The notes below the pieces were generated by a model. That model did no database searches, was not told where the DNA came from, and saw only the letters and a program-made list of their open reading frames with translations. A stretch of DNA of 64,000 bases from an uncultured Prevotellaceae bacterium (GTDB lineage Bacteria > Bacteroidota > Bacteroidia > Bacteroidales > Bacteroidaceae), in NCBI GenBank assembly GCA_902767775.1, contig CACXIP010000004.1:246933-310932 (forward strand). Reading direction: 5' to 3'. Below, piece after piece: positions 45,311 through 54,614 of this stretch; within the stretch, counting starts at the first letter, position 1, and every line of letters starts with the position of its first letter. The position numbers and the translations under genes were made by a program.

Positions 45311-45886
45311 TCAATATAGCAGTAGGAGGCCGGCAAAACCGGCGAAGAGCAGCATGATGATGGGGTTGATTCTCATCACCTTGGTTCCCACCCATGTGGC
45401 GAAGAATATGGTGAGGCTGATCCAGAATTGCCAGGGATTGTCTGATGGCGTAGAGAAATTGTCCTTGTTCATCAACAGCAGGGCAGCGGCGGCCAGCAAG
45501 CCCACCACGGCGGGGCGCAGACCGGCAAAAATGCTCTCCATGAGTGGTGTGCGCATGTATTTGAGGAACAATTTTGCGATGAGTATCATCAGGATGAAGG
45601 AGGGAAGCACCAACGCCAGTGTCGCCGTGACGCTGCCCAGCAAAGCCATCGTATGTCCCATGCCTGCATTCTGCACCGCAGTGAAACCGCAGTAGGTGGC
45701 GGAGTTGATTCCGATAGGGCCTGGCGTCATCTGACTGATAGCCACGATGTTGGTGAACTCAGCCGATGTCATCCATTCATGGTGGTAGACCACCTCGGTT
45801 TGAATGAGCGACAGCATGCCGTAGCCGCCGCCGAAACCGAAGAGACCTATCTCGAAGAAGGTGATGAACAGCGTGAGGAATATCAT
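45311..45886 (-). CDS. Chromate-transporter family protein, second subunit
   Basis: Membrane protein of 191 residues from the ATG at 45886 (MIFLTLFITFFEIGLFGFGGGYGM). It matches half of a CHR-family transporter: FGGGYGMLSLIQTEVV, then MTPGPIGINSATYCGF and GLRPAVVGLLAAA, with about six hydrophobic segments. The longer open frame upstream overlaps the previous gene and is not real. Start and the upstream stop overlap by four bases, as usual for paired short-chain CHR proteins that form a heterodimer. Export of chromate is the known role of some members; the natural substrate here is unknown. Confidence 0.88.
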   Translation of the reverse strand: MIFLTLFITFFEIGLFGFGGGYGMLSLIQTEVVYHHEWMTSAEFTNIVAISQMTPGPIGINSATYCGFTAVQNAGMGHTMALLGSVTATLALVLPSFILMILIAKLFLKYMRTPLMESIFAGLRPAVVGLLAAAALLLMNKDNFSTPSDNPWQFWISLTIFFATWVGTKVMRINPIIMLLFAGFAGLLLLY

Positions 45887-46431
45887 TTCTCCGTGGGTTT
45901 TACGAGTTTGCCATACATATAGCCGCCTACTCCGGCGGCGAGTATCACTACTACGGGGTTGACGTGCATCAGCCATATTGCCAGCGCACCGGCAATGGGT
46001 ATCCAACAATTGGCCAGTGAGATTTTCGCACTGCGTGCCAGACTGAAGGTGGGAGCCGCGATGAGTGCGACCACGGCGGGGCGCACACCGCGGAAGATGG
46101 CCTCCACCACGGGATTGTCCTGGAAGTTGGCGAAGAACATGGCGATGAGAAGGATGATGACGAAAGAGGGTAGGGCGGTGCCGAGAGCCGAGCAGATGGC
46201 ACCGGGCAGTTTCCGCATCTTATAGCCGATGAACACGCTCATGTTGATGGCGAACACACCGGGACAGCTCTGAGCAATGGCGATAATGTCAAGAAACTCC
46301 TTGCGGGAGAGCCAGCGGTGTTTGTCCACCACCTCGGATTCTATCAGCGGTATCATAGCATACCCTCCACCGATGGTGAAGGCACCGATGCGGAAGAATG
46401 TCTTGAAACTATCCCAATAGAATTTGTCCAT
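45883..46431 (-). CDS. Chromate-transporter family protein, first subunit
   Basis: Membrane protein of 182 residues, homologous in layout to its downstream partner: FFRIGAFTIGGGYAMIPLIESEVV, AIAQSCPGVFAINMSVFIGY, then FRGVRPAVVALIAAP. Together the two genes make the split form of the CHR transporter. It begins 7 bp after the purL stop and is therefore likely cotranscribed with purL, which may simply be an operon of convenience. Confidence 0.88.
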   Translation of the reverse strand: MDKFYWDSFKTFFRIGAFTIGGGYAMIPLIESEVVDKHRWLSRKEFLDIIAIAQSCPGVFAINMSVFIGYKMRKLPGAICSALGTALPSFVIILLIAMFFANFQDNPVVEAIFRGVRPAVVALIAAPTFSLARSAKISLANCWIPIAGALAIWLMHVNPVVVILAAGVGGYMYGKLVKPTEK

Positions 46432-46438
46432 GGTCTGA

Positions 46439-49400
46439 TTACTGGTGCTGCTCTATCCAGCGGCGGGCATTGACGAATGCCTCAATCCATGGTGTCACCT
46501 CGTCGTTGCGGCGGTCGGCAGGATACCATCCACATTGCCACGGATAGATGGCGCGCTCCAGATGGGGCATCATAGCCAGATGGCGGCCGTCGGCACTGCA
46601 GATGCCTGCAACGCTGTAGTCTGAACCGTTGGGGTTGCCGGGATAGGCGTTGTAGTTGTATTTGGCGACGATGTGGTAGTCGCTTTCCTTTCCGGGGAGA
46701 GAGAACTTGCCTTCGCCGTGTGCCACCCAGATGCCTAAGCGGCAACCGCTGAGTGAACCCAGCATGACGCTGTCGTTTTGGGGAATGGCGAGGCCGACGA
46801 AATTGCTCTCGAACTTACGTGAGTCGTTGTGCAGCATCTTGGCTCGCTCCTCGCTGACGCTGCCAATGAGGTTGAGTTCCACCATCAGCTGGCAGCCGTT
46901 GCAGATACCGAGCGACAGGGTGTCGGGACGGGCATAGAATTTCTCTAATGCTTCTTTTGCTTTTGGGTTGTAGAGGAAGGCTCCTGCCCATCCCTTAGCG
47001 CTGCCCAGCACGTCGCTGTTGGAGAAGCCGCCGCAGAAGACAATCATGGAGATATCTTCGAGTGTCTCACGCCCGCTGATGAGGTCGGTCATCATCACGT
47101 CTTTCACATCGAAGCCGGCGAGATAGAGCGACCATGCCATCTCACGCTCGCCGTTGGTGCCTTTCTCGCGGATGATGGCTGCCTTGATGCCTGATGGCTT
47201 GTTTCGTTTTGCCTTAAGGTAGTATTGCAGCAGCTTGCCTTGGAATTTGGCAGGGAAGCGCATCTGCAGTGGTTGGACCTTGTAATTCTCAAAGCGCTGG
47301 CGGGCACATCCGTTGCGGCTCTGCTTGCGGTCGAGCAGGTAGGAGGTCTTGTACCACACATCGCGCAGATGGTCGATGTCGAAGGAATGCTCGAAACCTT
47401 CTTTCTTGATGGTGATGGTGCGGCTGCCGGGAGTGGGGTAGCCTATCTTGGCATAACCGACACCGAGGTCGTCGAGGAATTCGCGGAGTTCAAACTTATA
47501 CTTGTCGCTCACTTGGATAATCACGCCGGGGTTCTCGGCGAAGAGTGTGCGCACCACATCGTCCTTCATGTTGAAAAGGTTGATAGCCATGCCGCCTTCA
47601 TGGTTGGCGAAGCACATCTCAAGGAGGGTGGTGATGAGACCGCCGGCACTGATGTCGTGACCTGCCATAATCCATCCCTTGTCAATCATTGCCTGAATGG
47701 CTTCGAAACAGTCGGAGAAATACATCGGATGCACGACGGTGGGGACATCGTCGCCCACATGGCCAAGTGACTGGGCAAAGGCCGAACCGCCGAGACGGAG
47801 ATGGTCAAAACTGAAATCGATATGGTAGATGGATGAGTTCTTGTCGTTGACGAGGACGGGAGACACCACCTTGCGGATGTCGGACACCTCGCCACCGCTG
47901 GTGACGATGACCGTACCCGGAGAGATGATTTTCTCGCCGTTGGGATACTGCTGGCTCAGAGAGAGAGAGTCCTTGCCGGTGGGCACGTTGATGCGCAGGG
48001 CACGGCAGAAATCGCTCAATGCCTCGACGGCGGCGTAAAGGCGGGCGTCCTCACCCTCCTGTGAGCGGCAGGGCCACATCCAGTTGGCTGACAGCGACAG
48101 ACTCTTCATGCCATCGGCGAGAGGTGCCCACACGATATTGGTCAGCGACTCAGCCACGGCGAGTACGCTGCCTGCCTCGGGAGAGGCCAGTCCTGCCTGC
48201 GGAGCATGTCCGAGGGCTGTGGCAATACCTTTCTTTCCTTGGTAGTCGAGAGCCACCACACCGCAGTCGGAGAGCGGCAGCTGCAACTCTCCCTGGCACT
48301 GCTGGCGCGCTATCTTACCTGTCACCGAACGGTCCACTTTATTGGTGAGCCAGTCCTTGCATGCCACGGCTTCCAATTGCAGCACACGCTCCACATATTC
48401 ATCGAGGCGGCTGAGGTCGTACTCCACATTGGCATAATGGCGCTCCACGGTGGTGTCGGTCATCACAGTCTTGGGGGAATGGCCGAACATCTGTGCCACG
48501 TCGAGGTCGAAGGGGCGCACGCCGTCGGCTTGCACGAAGGAGAAGTGGGCGTCGCCGGTGGTCTCACCCACCACATACAGGGGAGCGCGCTCACGCTCAG
48601 CGATACGTGCCACATGTTCGATGTGGCGCTCGTCGATGAGCAGTCCCATGCGCTCCTGACTCTCGTTGGCGATAATCTCCTTGGCAGAGAGGGTGCTGTC
48701 GCCGATGGGCAGACGCGACATATCTATCTGACCGCCGCATTCCTCCACCAATTCGGAGAGGCAGTTGAGGTGGCCTGCCGAACCATGGTCGTGGATGCTC
48801 ACCACGGGGTTGACATCCTCCTCGCAAAGTGCGCGCACCAGGTTGTAGGCGCGTTTCTGCATCTCTGGGTTGGCACGCTGCACCGCATTAAGTTCGATGC
48901 CGTTGGAATAGCGACCGGTGTCAACAGACGACACACTGCCACCACCCAGTCCGATGCGGTAATTGTCACCGCCCACCACGACAATCTTGTTGCCTTTTTG
49001 GGGCTGGCGCTTCAGACAGTCGCGCTTGGTGCCGTAACCGACACCGCCTGCGAGCATGATGACCTTGTCGTAAGCATATTTCTCGCTGCCTTCCTGATGC
49101 TCGAAGGTGAGCACCGAACCGCAGATAAGCGGTTGGCCGAACTTGTTGCCGAAATCGGAGGCTCCGTTGGAGGCCTTGATAAGAATCTGCTCGGGTGACT
49201 GATAGAGCCACTGGCGTACAGGAAGGATGTTCTCCCAATCACGGGCAGGGTCGTCGGTGCCCTCGTCGGTCTGAAGACGGGGATAGGCGGTCATGTAGAC
49301 TGCCGTGCCGGCGATGGGCCAAGAGCCCACACCGCCACCCATACGGTCGCGTATCTCACCACCTGTTCCAGTGGCGGCACCGTTGAACGGCTCTACCGTG

Positions 49401-50158
49401 GTGGGGAAATTGTGGGTCTCTGCTTTGAGTGAGATAACACTCTCCACCTCTTTCACCTCGAAATAGTCGGAGGTGGATTGGTCGTGGGGGGCAAACTGTT
49501 CCACCACCGGACCTTGTGCGAAAGCCACATTGTCTTTATATGCGGAGAGAATCTTATTGGGATTCTCCTGTGTTGTCCGTTTGATCATGGCAAAAAGCGA
49601 TGACTCTTTCTCCTTGCCGTCGATGATGAACGTGCCACCGAAAATTTTGTGGCGGCAGTGCTCGGAGTTGATTTGCGCAAAGCCGAACACCTCAGAGTCG
49701 GTGAGTGGACGGCCCAGTTGTTGCTCAATCTGGTGCAGGTATTCTATTTCCTCTGGCGAGAGGGCGAGTCCCTCCTGCTCGTTGTATTCCTCGAGGTTAT
49801 CTACCTGTTTGATAGGCTCCGGCTGGTGGTTGACAGTGAAGATACGCTGGTCAAGACCGCGGTACATGCGCTGAAGCATGGTGTCATGGTCGGCATCCTC
49901 GCTGTCCACGGGGAAGTATTCCTCGATGCGGCTGATGCCGCTCATGTTCATGTTTTGGGTGATTTCTACGGCGTTGGTGCTCCAGGGGGTGACCATCTCG
50001 CGGCGTGGTCCTACAAAGAAACCCTCCAGGTTTTCAGAATCAATAAACTCGGCATTGCCATAGAGCCATTTCAGGCGGCTGATCTCATCGTTGTCCAACG
50101 CATGGTTGGCTTCGGTTGCAATAATGCTTTTTGACGGGGTTTGGAAAAAATAAATCAT
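46439..50158 (-). CDS. purL: Phosphoribosylformylglycinamidine synthase, single-chain
   Basis: Fourth step of purine synthesis: converts FGAR, glutamine and ATP to FGAM in the cytoplasm. I start at 50158 (MIYFFQTPSKSIIATEANHAL), giving 1239 residues, the normal size of the large single-chain enzyme. The frame stays open for 96 more codons through the upstream repeats, but the promoter -7 box lies at 50178-50185. Visible parts include AINSEHCRHKIFGG-like catalytic His region (FAQINSEHCRHKIF), ETHNFPTTVEPFNGAATGTGG, and a C-terminal glutaminase domain with the nucleophile Cys1086 in GICNGCQLM. Confidence 0.97.
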   Translation of the reverse strand: MIYFFQTPSKSIIATEANHALDNDEISRLKWLYGNAEFIDSENLEGFFVGPRREMVTPWSTNAVEITQNMNMSGISRIEEYFPVDSEDADHDTMLQRMYRGLDQRIFTVNHQPEPIKQVDNLEEYNEQEGLALSPEEIEYLHQIEQQLGRPLTDSEVFGFAQINSEHCRHKIFGGTFIIDGKEKESSLFAMIKRTTQENPNKILSAYKDNVAFAQGPVVEQFAPHDQSTSDYFEVKEVESVISLKAETHNFPTTVEPFNGAATGTGGEIRDRMGGGVGSWPIAGTAVYMTAYPRLQTDEGTDDPARDWENILPVRQWLYQSPEQILIKASNGASDFGNKFGQPLICGSVLTFEHQEGSEKYAYDKVIMLAGGVGYGTKRDCLKRQPQKGNKIVVVGGDNYRIGLGGGSVSSVDTGRYSNGIELNAVQRANPEMQKRAYNLVRALCEEDVNPVVSIHDHGSAGHLNCLSELVEECGGQIDMSRLPIGDSTLSAKEIIANESQERMGLLIDERHIEHVARIAERERAPLYVVGETTGDAHFSFVQADGVRPFDLDVAQMFGHSPKTVMTDTTVERHYANVEYDLSRLDEYVERVLQLEAVACKDWLTNKVDRSVTGKIARQQCQGELQLPLSDCGVVALDYQGKKGIATALGHAPQAGLASPEAGSVLAVAESLTNIVWAPLADGMKSLSLSANWMWPCRSQEGEDARLYAAVEALSDFCRALRINVPTGKDSLSLSQQYPNGEKIISPGTVIVTSGGEVSDIRKVVSPVLVNDKNSSIYHIDFSFDHLRLGGSAFAQSLGHVGDDVPTVVHPMYFSDCFEAIQAMIDKGWIMAGHDISAGGLITTLLEMCFANHEGGMAINLFNMKDDVVRTLFAENPGVIIQVSDKYKFELREFLDDLGVGYAKIGYPTPGSRTITIKKEGFEHSFDIDHLRDVWYKTSYLLDRKQSRNGCARQRFENYKVQPLQMRFPAKFQGKLLQYYLKAKRNKPSGIKAAIIREKGTNGEREMAWSLYLAGFDVKDVMMTDLISGRETLEDISMIVFCGGFSNSDVLGSAKGWAGAFLYNPKAKEALEKFYARPDTLSLGICNGCQLMVELNLIGSVSEERAKMLHNDSRKFESNFVGLAIPQNDSVMLGSLSGCRLGIWVAHGEGKFSLPGKESDYHIVAKYNYNAYPGNPNGSDYSVAGICSADGRHLAMMPHLERAIYPWQCGWYPADRRNDEVTPWIEAFVNARRWIEQHQ

Positions 50159-50177
50159 ATTCTTCGCAATTATTGTG

Positions 50178-50208
50178 CAAAGGTACGAATAAGCGAGTGG
50201 AAAGCAAA
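50178..50208 (-). promoter_or_regulatory. purL promoter; -33 box lies inside an inverted repeat
   Basis: TACCTTTG (50178-50185), 19-bp spacer, TTTG (50205-50208). The -33 box is part of the arm of the repeat at 50188-50244. Confidence 0.8.
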
Positions 50209-50244
50209 ATAAAAAACGGAGTTTTTGAATTTTGCTTTCCCGAG
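50188..50244 (-). repeat. 57-bp hairpin-forming promoter repeat, copy 1
   Basis: A 57-bp unit with one mismatch to copy 2 at 50279-50335. Internally GGAAAGCAAAAT faces ATTTTGCTTTCC around AAAAAC/GTTTTT, a stem of about 20 bp. Its minus-strand arm supplies the TTTG -33 box of the purL promoter. Confidence 0.85.
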
Positions 50245-50278
50245 CGGGAGTATCTTCGATGCGAAGCATCAAAGTTCC

Positions 50279-50335
50279 AATAAGCGAGTGGAAAGCAAAA
50301 TAAAAAACAGAGTTTTTGAATTTTGCTTTCCCGAG
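50279..50335 (-). repeat. 57-bp hairpin-forming promoter repeat, copy 2
   Basis: Same unit as copy 1 with one base changed. Downstream on the minus strand it has GAACTTTG (50270-50277), 18 bp from the repeat's TTTG (50296-50299): a promoter with a mutated -7 box, probably a decayed duplicate. Confidence 0.8.
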
Positions 50336-50423
50336 TAACGGATTGGGCAACACACAAAATGAAGCCCCGAATATCAATATCAACACAGAGGCACAGAGAT
50401 ACAGAGTTTTTATTTTTAATAAG

Positions 50424-50458
50424 AAAAAATTGAGGCGGCCTCTCACGAAGCCGCCTCA
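50424..50458 (-). terminator. Terminator of the pseudoknot RNA
   Basis: Arms TGAGGCGGC (50431-50439) and GCCGCCTCA (50450-50458), 9 bp, followed on the minus strand by AATTTTTTC. Confidence 0.85.
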
Positions 50459-50538
50459 TAAAGCCCTCTGTCGGATAGATATGGCATTAACTCTTATAGA
50501 GGGCGGTGTCTTTGCCATATAAGGTTGGAGTCTTAACG
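50424..50538 (-). ncRNA. Candidate small RNA (about 115 nt) with H-type pseudoknot
   Basis: A consensus promoter drives a minus-strand transcript from about 50538 to a terminator at 50424-50458. Two perfect pairings cross: 50513-50520 with 50479-50486 (ATATGGCA type, 8 bp) and 50498-50504 with 50463-50469 (GCCCTCT type, 7 bp). Crossed stems of this length define an H-type pseudoknot. No credible reading frame lies inside. It begins 120 bp beyond the end of cvfB and stops 266 bp before purL, so it is either a free RNA or a terminator-controlled leader. I cannot assign it to a known family. Confidence 0.75.
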
Positions 50539-50543
50539 TGCCG

Positions 50544-50574
50544 CAAAAGTAGATATTATTTTTTATCAACCAAA
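50544..50574 (-). promoter_or_regulatory. Promoter of the pseudoknot RNA
   Basis: TACTTTTG (50544-50551), 19-bp spacer, TTTG (50571-50574): full match to the Bacteroidota consensus. Confidence 0.85.
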
Positions 50575-50658
50575 ATAAAATGATGAAAAATGTTGGAAAT
50601 ACACTTATCAGCTACATTTCCTCTGCTAAAAAGGAAAAAAGTTGGTGCATTTGTCGGT

Positions 50659-51501
50659 TTAGTGATGGGGTGTCAGGCGCAGGCCCTCTTCTGTGATGAG
50701 GATGACATGGCGGCGGTAGAGGTCGCCGATGGCACGCTTAAATGTTTTCTTGCTCACGCCAAAGATATCGCGGATGAGCTCCGGGTCCGTCTTGTCACCA
50801 TAGGGGCAGAAACCGTCGTGGGCGATGAGATAGTCGGTGAGCGTGTCGGCAAAGTCTCTTGTCTGCTGTCGCCCGGAGGGTTGCAGCATCACATCGATTT
50901 TGCCGTCCTCCCTCACTTGGTCGATATATCCCCTAAGCCTGTCGCCGGTATGGATTTCGCGGAATATCTGGTTGTTGTAAACCAGTCCTTGGTAGGTGTT
51001 GTCGATAATGACCTTGAAACCCATATCTGTTTTCTGCCACACCAGCAGGTCGACTGCCTCATTGTGATAGTAGTCTGCGGTCTCCTTGCTCAGGTATCTT
51101 TCCACCTTGGCGGAGGCAACAATGCGGTAGCTCTCCTCATCGATGTGGACATGAACGATATGGTAACTGTCGCACTCCATCTTTTTCTTCTGTTCGCTAA
51201 AGGGGCAGAAAAGGTCCTTCATCAGTCCCCAATCGAGGAAGGCACCGTATTGGTTGACCCATGCCACGCGAAGATAACCGAATTCGCCCACTTTTACCAA
51301 TGGCCGTTCGGTGGTGGCAATGAGGCGTTCGTCTTGGTCGAGATATACAAATACGTTGAGTTCGTCATCGGGTTTTGTGCCGCGTGGCACATATCGGGAG
51401 GGCAGCAGTATCTCCCCTTCGTCGTAACCGTCGAGATAGACCCCGAAGTCAACCTCTTTCGTCACGCGCAGCTTGTTGTAGTCGCCTAATTTGATGTTCA
51501 T
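50659..51501 (-). CDS. CvfB-like S1 RNA-binding protein
   Basis: A 280-residue protein of the CvfB/YitL type: several S1-like beta domains followed by a winged-helix end. The start [23 protein letters not shown] and the second S1-like block [16 protein letters not shown] are characteristic, as is [24 protein letters not shown] with [16 protein letters not shown] near the C terminus. Members bind RNA and affect gene expression; the precise role here is unknown. Its start overlaps the lolD stop by four bases, placing it in an operon with lolD and the antiporter. Confidence 0.88.
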   Translation of the reverse strand: MNIKLGDYNKLRVTKEVDFGVYLDGYDEGEILLPSRYVPRGTKPDDELNVFVYLDQDERLIATTERPLVKVGEFGYLRVAWVNQYGAFLDWGLMKDLFCPFSEQKKKMECDSYHIVHVHIDEESYRIVASAKVERYLSKETADYYHNEAVDLLVWQKTDMGFKVIIDNTYQGLVYNNQIFREIHTGDRLRGYIDQVREDGKIDVMLQPSGRQQTRDFADTLTDYLIAHDGFCPYGDKTDPELIRDIFGVSKKTFKRAIGDLYRRHVILITEEGLRLTPHH

Positions 51502-52208
51502 ATTTGGGGTGGATTAGATGATGTCTCATCAATGCTCTCATTGCTCTCATTGCTCTCATCGACAATCATGCCATCCTTGAGGTGGATGGTGCGGTCGGTG
51601 ATGGAGGCGAGTTCCTCGTCATGGGTGACGATGATGAAAGTCATGCCATAGCGGTCGCGTAGGTCGAAAAAGAGCTGATGGAGTTCGGCCTTGTTTCGGG
51701 AGTCGAGGCTTCCTGAAGGTTCGTCGGCGAGAATGACTGAGGGCTCATTGACCAGGGCGCGTGCCACGGCGACACGTTGCTTTTCTCCGCCTGAGAGCTG
51801 GTTGGGCTTGTGGCTTGCACGGTCGGTCAGTCCCATGAACTCCAGCAGTTCATTGGCGCGTGCCTTGGCAGCTGCGGTCGATTTGCCTGCGATGTAGGCC
51901 GGAATCATGATGTTCTCGATGGCGGTGAACTCAGGCAGCAGTTGGTGGAATTGGAAAACGAAGCCCACATGTTTGTTGCGAAACTCCGAGAGGCGGTTGG
52001 AGGAGAGTTTTTGTATGTCGGTGCCGTCGATGATGACGTGGCCGCTGTCGGGACGGTCGAGGGTGCCGATAATCTGCAGCAAGGTTGTCTTGCCTGCGCC
52101 GCTGGGTCCCACAATGCTCACAATCTCTCCTTTGTTGATGTGGAGGTTGATGCCTTTGAGCACCTTCAGCTGTCCAAAACTCTTGGTGATGTCTTTGATG
52201 TCAATCAT
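51498..52208 (-). CDS. lolD: LolD-like ABC transporter ATPase
   Basis: ATPase of 236 residues for a LolCDE/MacB-type transporter that releases lipoproteins from, or acts on, the inner membrane. Motifs: Walker [27 protein letters not shown], Walker [13 protein letters not shown], and the H-loop VTHDEE. The Q-loop region [16 protein letters not shown] is typical of LolD. The permease partner is not adjacent, which is common in Bacteroidota. The C-terminal tail contains a SNES-type repeat ([12 protein letters not shown]). Confidence 0.9.
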   Translation of the reverse strand: MIDIKDITKSFGQLKVLKGINLHINKGEIVSIVGPSGAGKTTLLQIIGTLDRPDSGHVIIDGTDIQKLSSNRLSEFRNKHVGFVFQFHQLLPEFTAIENIMIPAYIAGKSTAAAKARANELLEFMGLTDRASHKPNQLSGGEKQRVAVARALVNEPSVILADEPSGSLDSRNKAELHQLFFDLRDRYGMTFIIVTHDEELASITDRTIHLKDGMIVDESNESNESIDETSSNPPQI

Positions 52209-52236
52209 TGGGTTGCTTTTACTGTATGGATATGTA

Positions 52237-54387
52237 CTATCCTTTTCTTGTTTTTTTCCTTCTTTTGATGATTCTGCGGTAGTGCCTCCTCAGCCAGATG
52301 ATGAGAACCTTGTATGCACTCTGTTCCTCCTGATGTTGTGGCTCGGCGAAGGTCATGGCATCCATACGGTCGCCGAATTGGTCGGGGAACACTATCATGA
52401 GGCTCTTTCCGGCATAATAATATTCTATCTCCTTGGGAAGTTTCTCAAAAGCAGTCTTGTATGAGATATTGCCTTTTCGTGAGGTGACGAAAACAATCAG
52501 GTGGTCATCGTTGACATGCTTTGCCAGATGGGGCAACTCATTCCAGTGCTCCATGGGTTCGAAGGTGACCCTCACACTGGGATGCTCGTGCTGGATATAG
52601 TCGCTGATGAGGTCGCAGCAGTCTTGCCGGGCATGGAAGACAATGCGGCAGTCGAGATTGTCGCTGAGCCGGAGCAACCGCTCCAACCAGCGCGTGAAGC
52701 CTGCCTCGAATTCGGCTCTGGAGGGCACTGCTACATGGATGCACCGCAGCGTATTGAGTGGCTGCTTCAGTCTGACGAAGATAATCTGGCGGTCGAGTCC
52801 GTTGTACAGGCTTTGGGCGAACTCTCCCCAGAACTTCGGTGAGATTTCCTTATGGATGTGCAGGCCCATGATGATTTCCGAGGCGTCAAACTCCTTGAAG
52901 GCATGCTTGATGCCGTTGGCGATGTTGGCGGCAACGCGCACCTGTGTCTGCATCCTCACATCGGCTGCACTCGCCACTTTCACCAGATTGTCGAGCAGTT
53001 TGCGCCCGCGCTCCTGATTCTCCTGTCGTTTGTTGTCGTCATATACCACGTTGAGCGCCACCAGACCGCGATTGAGTTTGGCATTGCGCATCATGATGGC
53101 GACGTGGAGCAGTCCCTCTGCCAACTCGGGATATTTCACGGGGAGGAATATCTTCTCATCGTCATGCTCCTGTGACTTCGGGGTGGCACTGTCGCTGACG
53201 ACTATTTTCTTGGCTGTGCGCTCGGTGACTATGCCGCTGAAGATGCAAGTGAGCAAAATCATAATGACCACACCATTGAGCATGTCGTTGTCTACCAGGT
53301 AATGGCCCGGTGATGTCTCGAGGCGCATGCCCACCATGACCATGGCGATGGCTCCCGCGGCATGGGCAGTGGTAAGTCCGCACATCAGATGCCCTGAACT
53401 GACTGGCATGCGGAAATGAAGACATGCCAGATAGGCGGCGAGTGCTTTGCCGATGATGCCCACCGCTACCATAAACAGCACCACCCATACGATTCCGCCT
53501 CCATGGAAAAGCACACGCACATTGATGAGCATGCCCACACCGATGAGGAAATAGGGGATGAAAAGGGCATTACCGATGAATTCGATGCGGCCCATGAGTG
53601 GTGAGAGGGTGGGTATATAGCGGCTGAGGATGAGTCCGGCGAGGAAGGCACCGAGGATGCCCTCAAGACTTACCACCTCGGCAAGAGCGGCACTCATGAA
53701 GAGGAGGGCAAGGACGAAGATGAACTGCATCACGGCATCGGAATAGCGATGCAGAAACCACCGCGTGATTCTTGGAATGAAGAGAATCATGGCGGTGCAG
53801 AATGCTGCTATTTTGAAGGGGAAAAACAGCCAGAACATCATTCCCCCACCATTGAACGACCCCGCGATGCCTGCGATGGCAGTCAGGGAGAGAAAGAGGG
53901 CAATCATCGTTGAACCCACACTCAGCGAGACGGCGGGATGCTGCTGCAGGCCATAGCGGCAGACAATGGGGTAGGCAACCAAGGTGTTGGATGCCATGAT
54001 ACAACCCAGTAGCAATGAAGCGGTCTGGGTATAGCCCATCAGCCAGTTGGCCAGAAGGTATGTGATGATAAATGGTACAGTGGCTGTGAGCAGACCGAAA
54101 ATGATATAATGGCTTTTCGCCTTCCGTATGCTCTCCATATCCATCTCCAGTCCGGCGAGAAACATGATGTAGAACATGCCCACCTTGCCGAAGAGCTCGA
54201 AAGAGTCATCGCGCTGGAGGATGTCGAGACCATACTCGCCCACTACAACGCCTGCCAAAACCATGCCGATGATATGGGGTATCCTCAGTTTGCCCATGAT
54301 GATGGGGGCGAGGAGGATAATGCACAGCACGACGAAGAAAATCAGCGTCGGGTTGGTGATGGGGAAATAATGTGATATTTCAGGCAT
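52237..54387 (-). CDS. Kef/CPA2-type cation:proton antiporter with C-terminal USP-like domain
   Basis: Inner-membrane transporter of 716 residues. I start at 54387 ([20 protein letters not shown]); the frame continues upstream, but the promoter -7 box ends only 9 bp before this ATG. Residues 1 to about 400 hold about 12 hydrophobic segments with the CPA2 pattern [29 protein letters not shown], and [15 protein letters not shown]. The cytoplasmic part (about 410-716) resembles universal-stress domains. Likely function is Na+ or K+/H+ exchange. It heads the operon with lolD and the CvfB-like gene. Confidence 0.88.
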   Translation of the reverse strand: MPEISHYFPITNPTLIFFVVLCIILLAPIIMGKLRIPHIIGMVLAGVVVGEYGLDILQRDDSFELFGKVGMFYIMFLAGLEMDMESIRKAKSHYIIFGLLTATVPFIITYLLANWLMGYTQTASLLLGCIMASNTLVAYPIVCRYGLQQHPAVSLSVGSTMIALFLSLTAIAGIAGSFNGGGMMFWLFFPFKIAAFCTAMILFIPRITRWFLHRYSDAVMQFIFVLALLFMSAALAEVVSLEGILGAFLAGLILSRYIPTLSPLMGRIEFIGNALFIPYFLIGVGMLINVRVLFHGGGIVWVVLFMVAVGIIGKALAAYLACLHFRMPVSSGHLMCGLTTAHAAGAIAMVMVGMRLETSPGHYLVDNDMLNGVVIMILLTCIFSGIVTERTAKKIVVSDSATPKSQEHDDEKIFLPVKYPELAEGLLHVAIMMRNAKLNRGLVALNVVYDDNKRQENQERGRKLLDNLVKVASAADVRMQTQVRVAANIANGIKHAFKEFDASEIIMGLHIHKEISPKFWGEFAQSLYNGLDRQIIFVRLKQPLNTLRCIHVAVPSRAEFEAGFTRWLERLLRLSDNLDCRIVFHARQDCCDLISDYIQHEHPSVRVTFEPMEHWNELPHLAKHVNDDHLIVFVTSRKGNISYKTAFEKLPKEIEYYYAGKSLMIVFPDQFGDRMDAMTFAEPQHQEEQSAYKVLIIWLRRHYRRIIKRRKKTRKG

Positions 54388-54395
54388 ACTCGCTG

Positions 54396-54426
54396 CAAAG
54401 TTAGTGCAAACCGAGCGGAAAGCAAA
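54396..54426 (-). promoter_or_regulatory. Antiporter promoter; -33 box lies inside an inverted repeat
   Basis: TAACTTTG (54396-54403), 19-bp spacer, TTTG (54423-54426). It has the same build as the purL promoter, with TTTTGCTTTCC-CTCG in front of the -7 box. The predicted leader is only 2-5 bases. Confidence 0.8.
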
Positions 54427-54450
54427 ATTTTTTTTTGGCTTTTCCGAGCG
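54412..54450 (-). repeat. Hairpin-forming promoter repeat, diverged third copy
   Basis: Imperfect inverted repeat with CGAGCGGAAAGC at one end and GGCTTTTCCGAGCG at the other around a T-rich middle. It is related to the 57-bp units near 50.2 kb and supplies the -33 box of the antiporter promoter. Confidence 0.7.
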
Positions 54451-54530
54451 AAAGAATTTATGCAAAACCAAAATTGCAACCAAACAAGCAAAAAAACGAT
54501 CATTTTTATCATGATTCGCCTAAAATGTTG

Positions 54531-54538
54531 TAATTTTG
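54531..54538 (+). promoter_or_regulatory. -7 box for asd
   Basis: TAATTTTG on the plus strand, 76 bases before the asd start; no clear -33 box. Confidence 0.55.
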
Positions 54539-54614
54539 CAACCCAAACGGGTAAAAAAAGGTGGTAGACCGCCTCCCGACTTCAATAGCAAACAATTTAG
54601 TAAAAGGAAAAAAG

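Noticed and set aside
45887-46009. 41-codon N-terminal extension of the second chromate-type subunit
   Set aside because: It overlaps the first subunit and lacks any family feature; the start ATGA overlap at 45883-45886 is the expected coupling.
50159-50446. 96-codon N-terminal extension of PurL
   Set aside because: It lies across the hairpin repeats and upstream of the promoter, and PurL proteins of this size start at the position of 50158.
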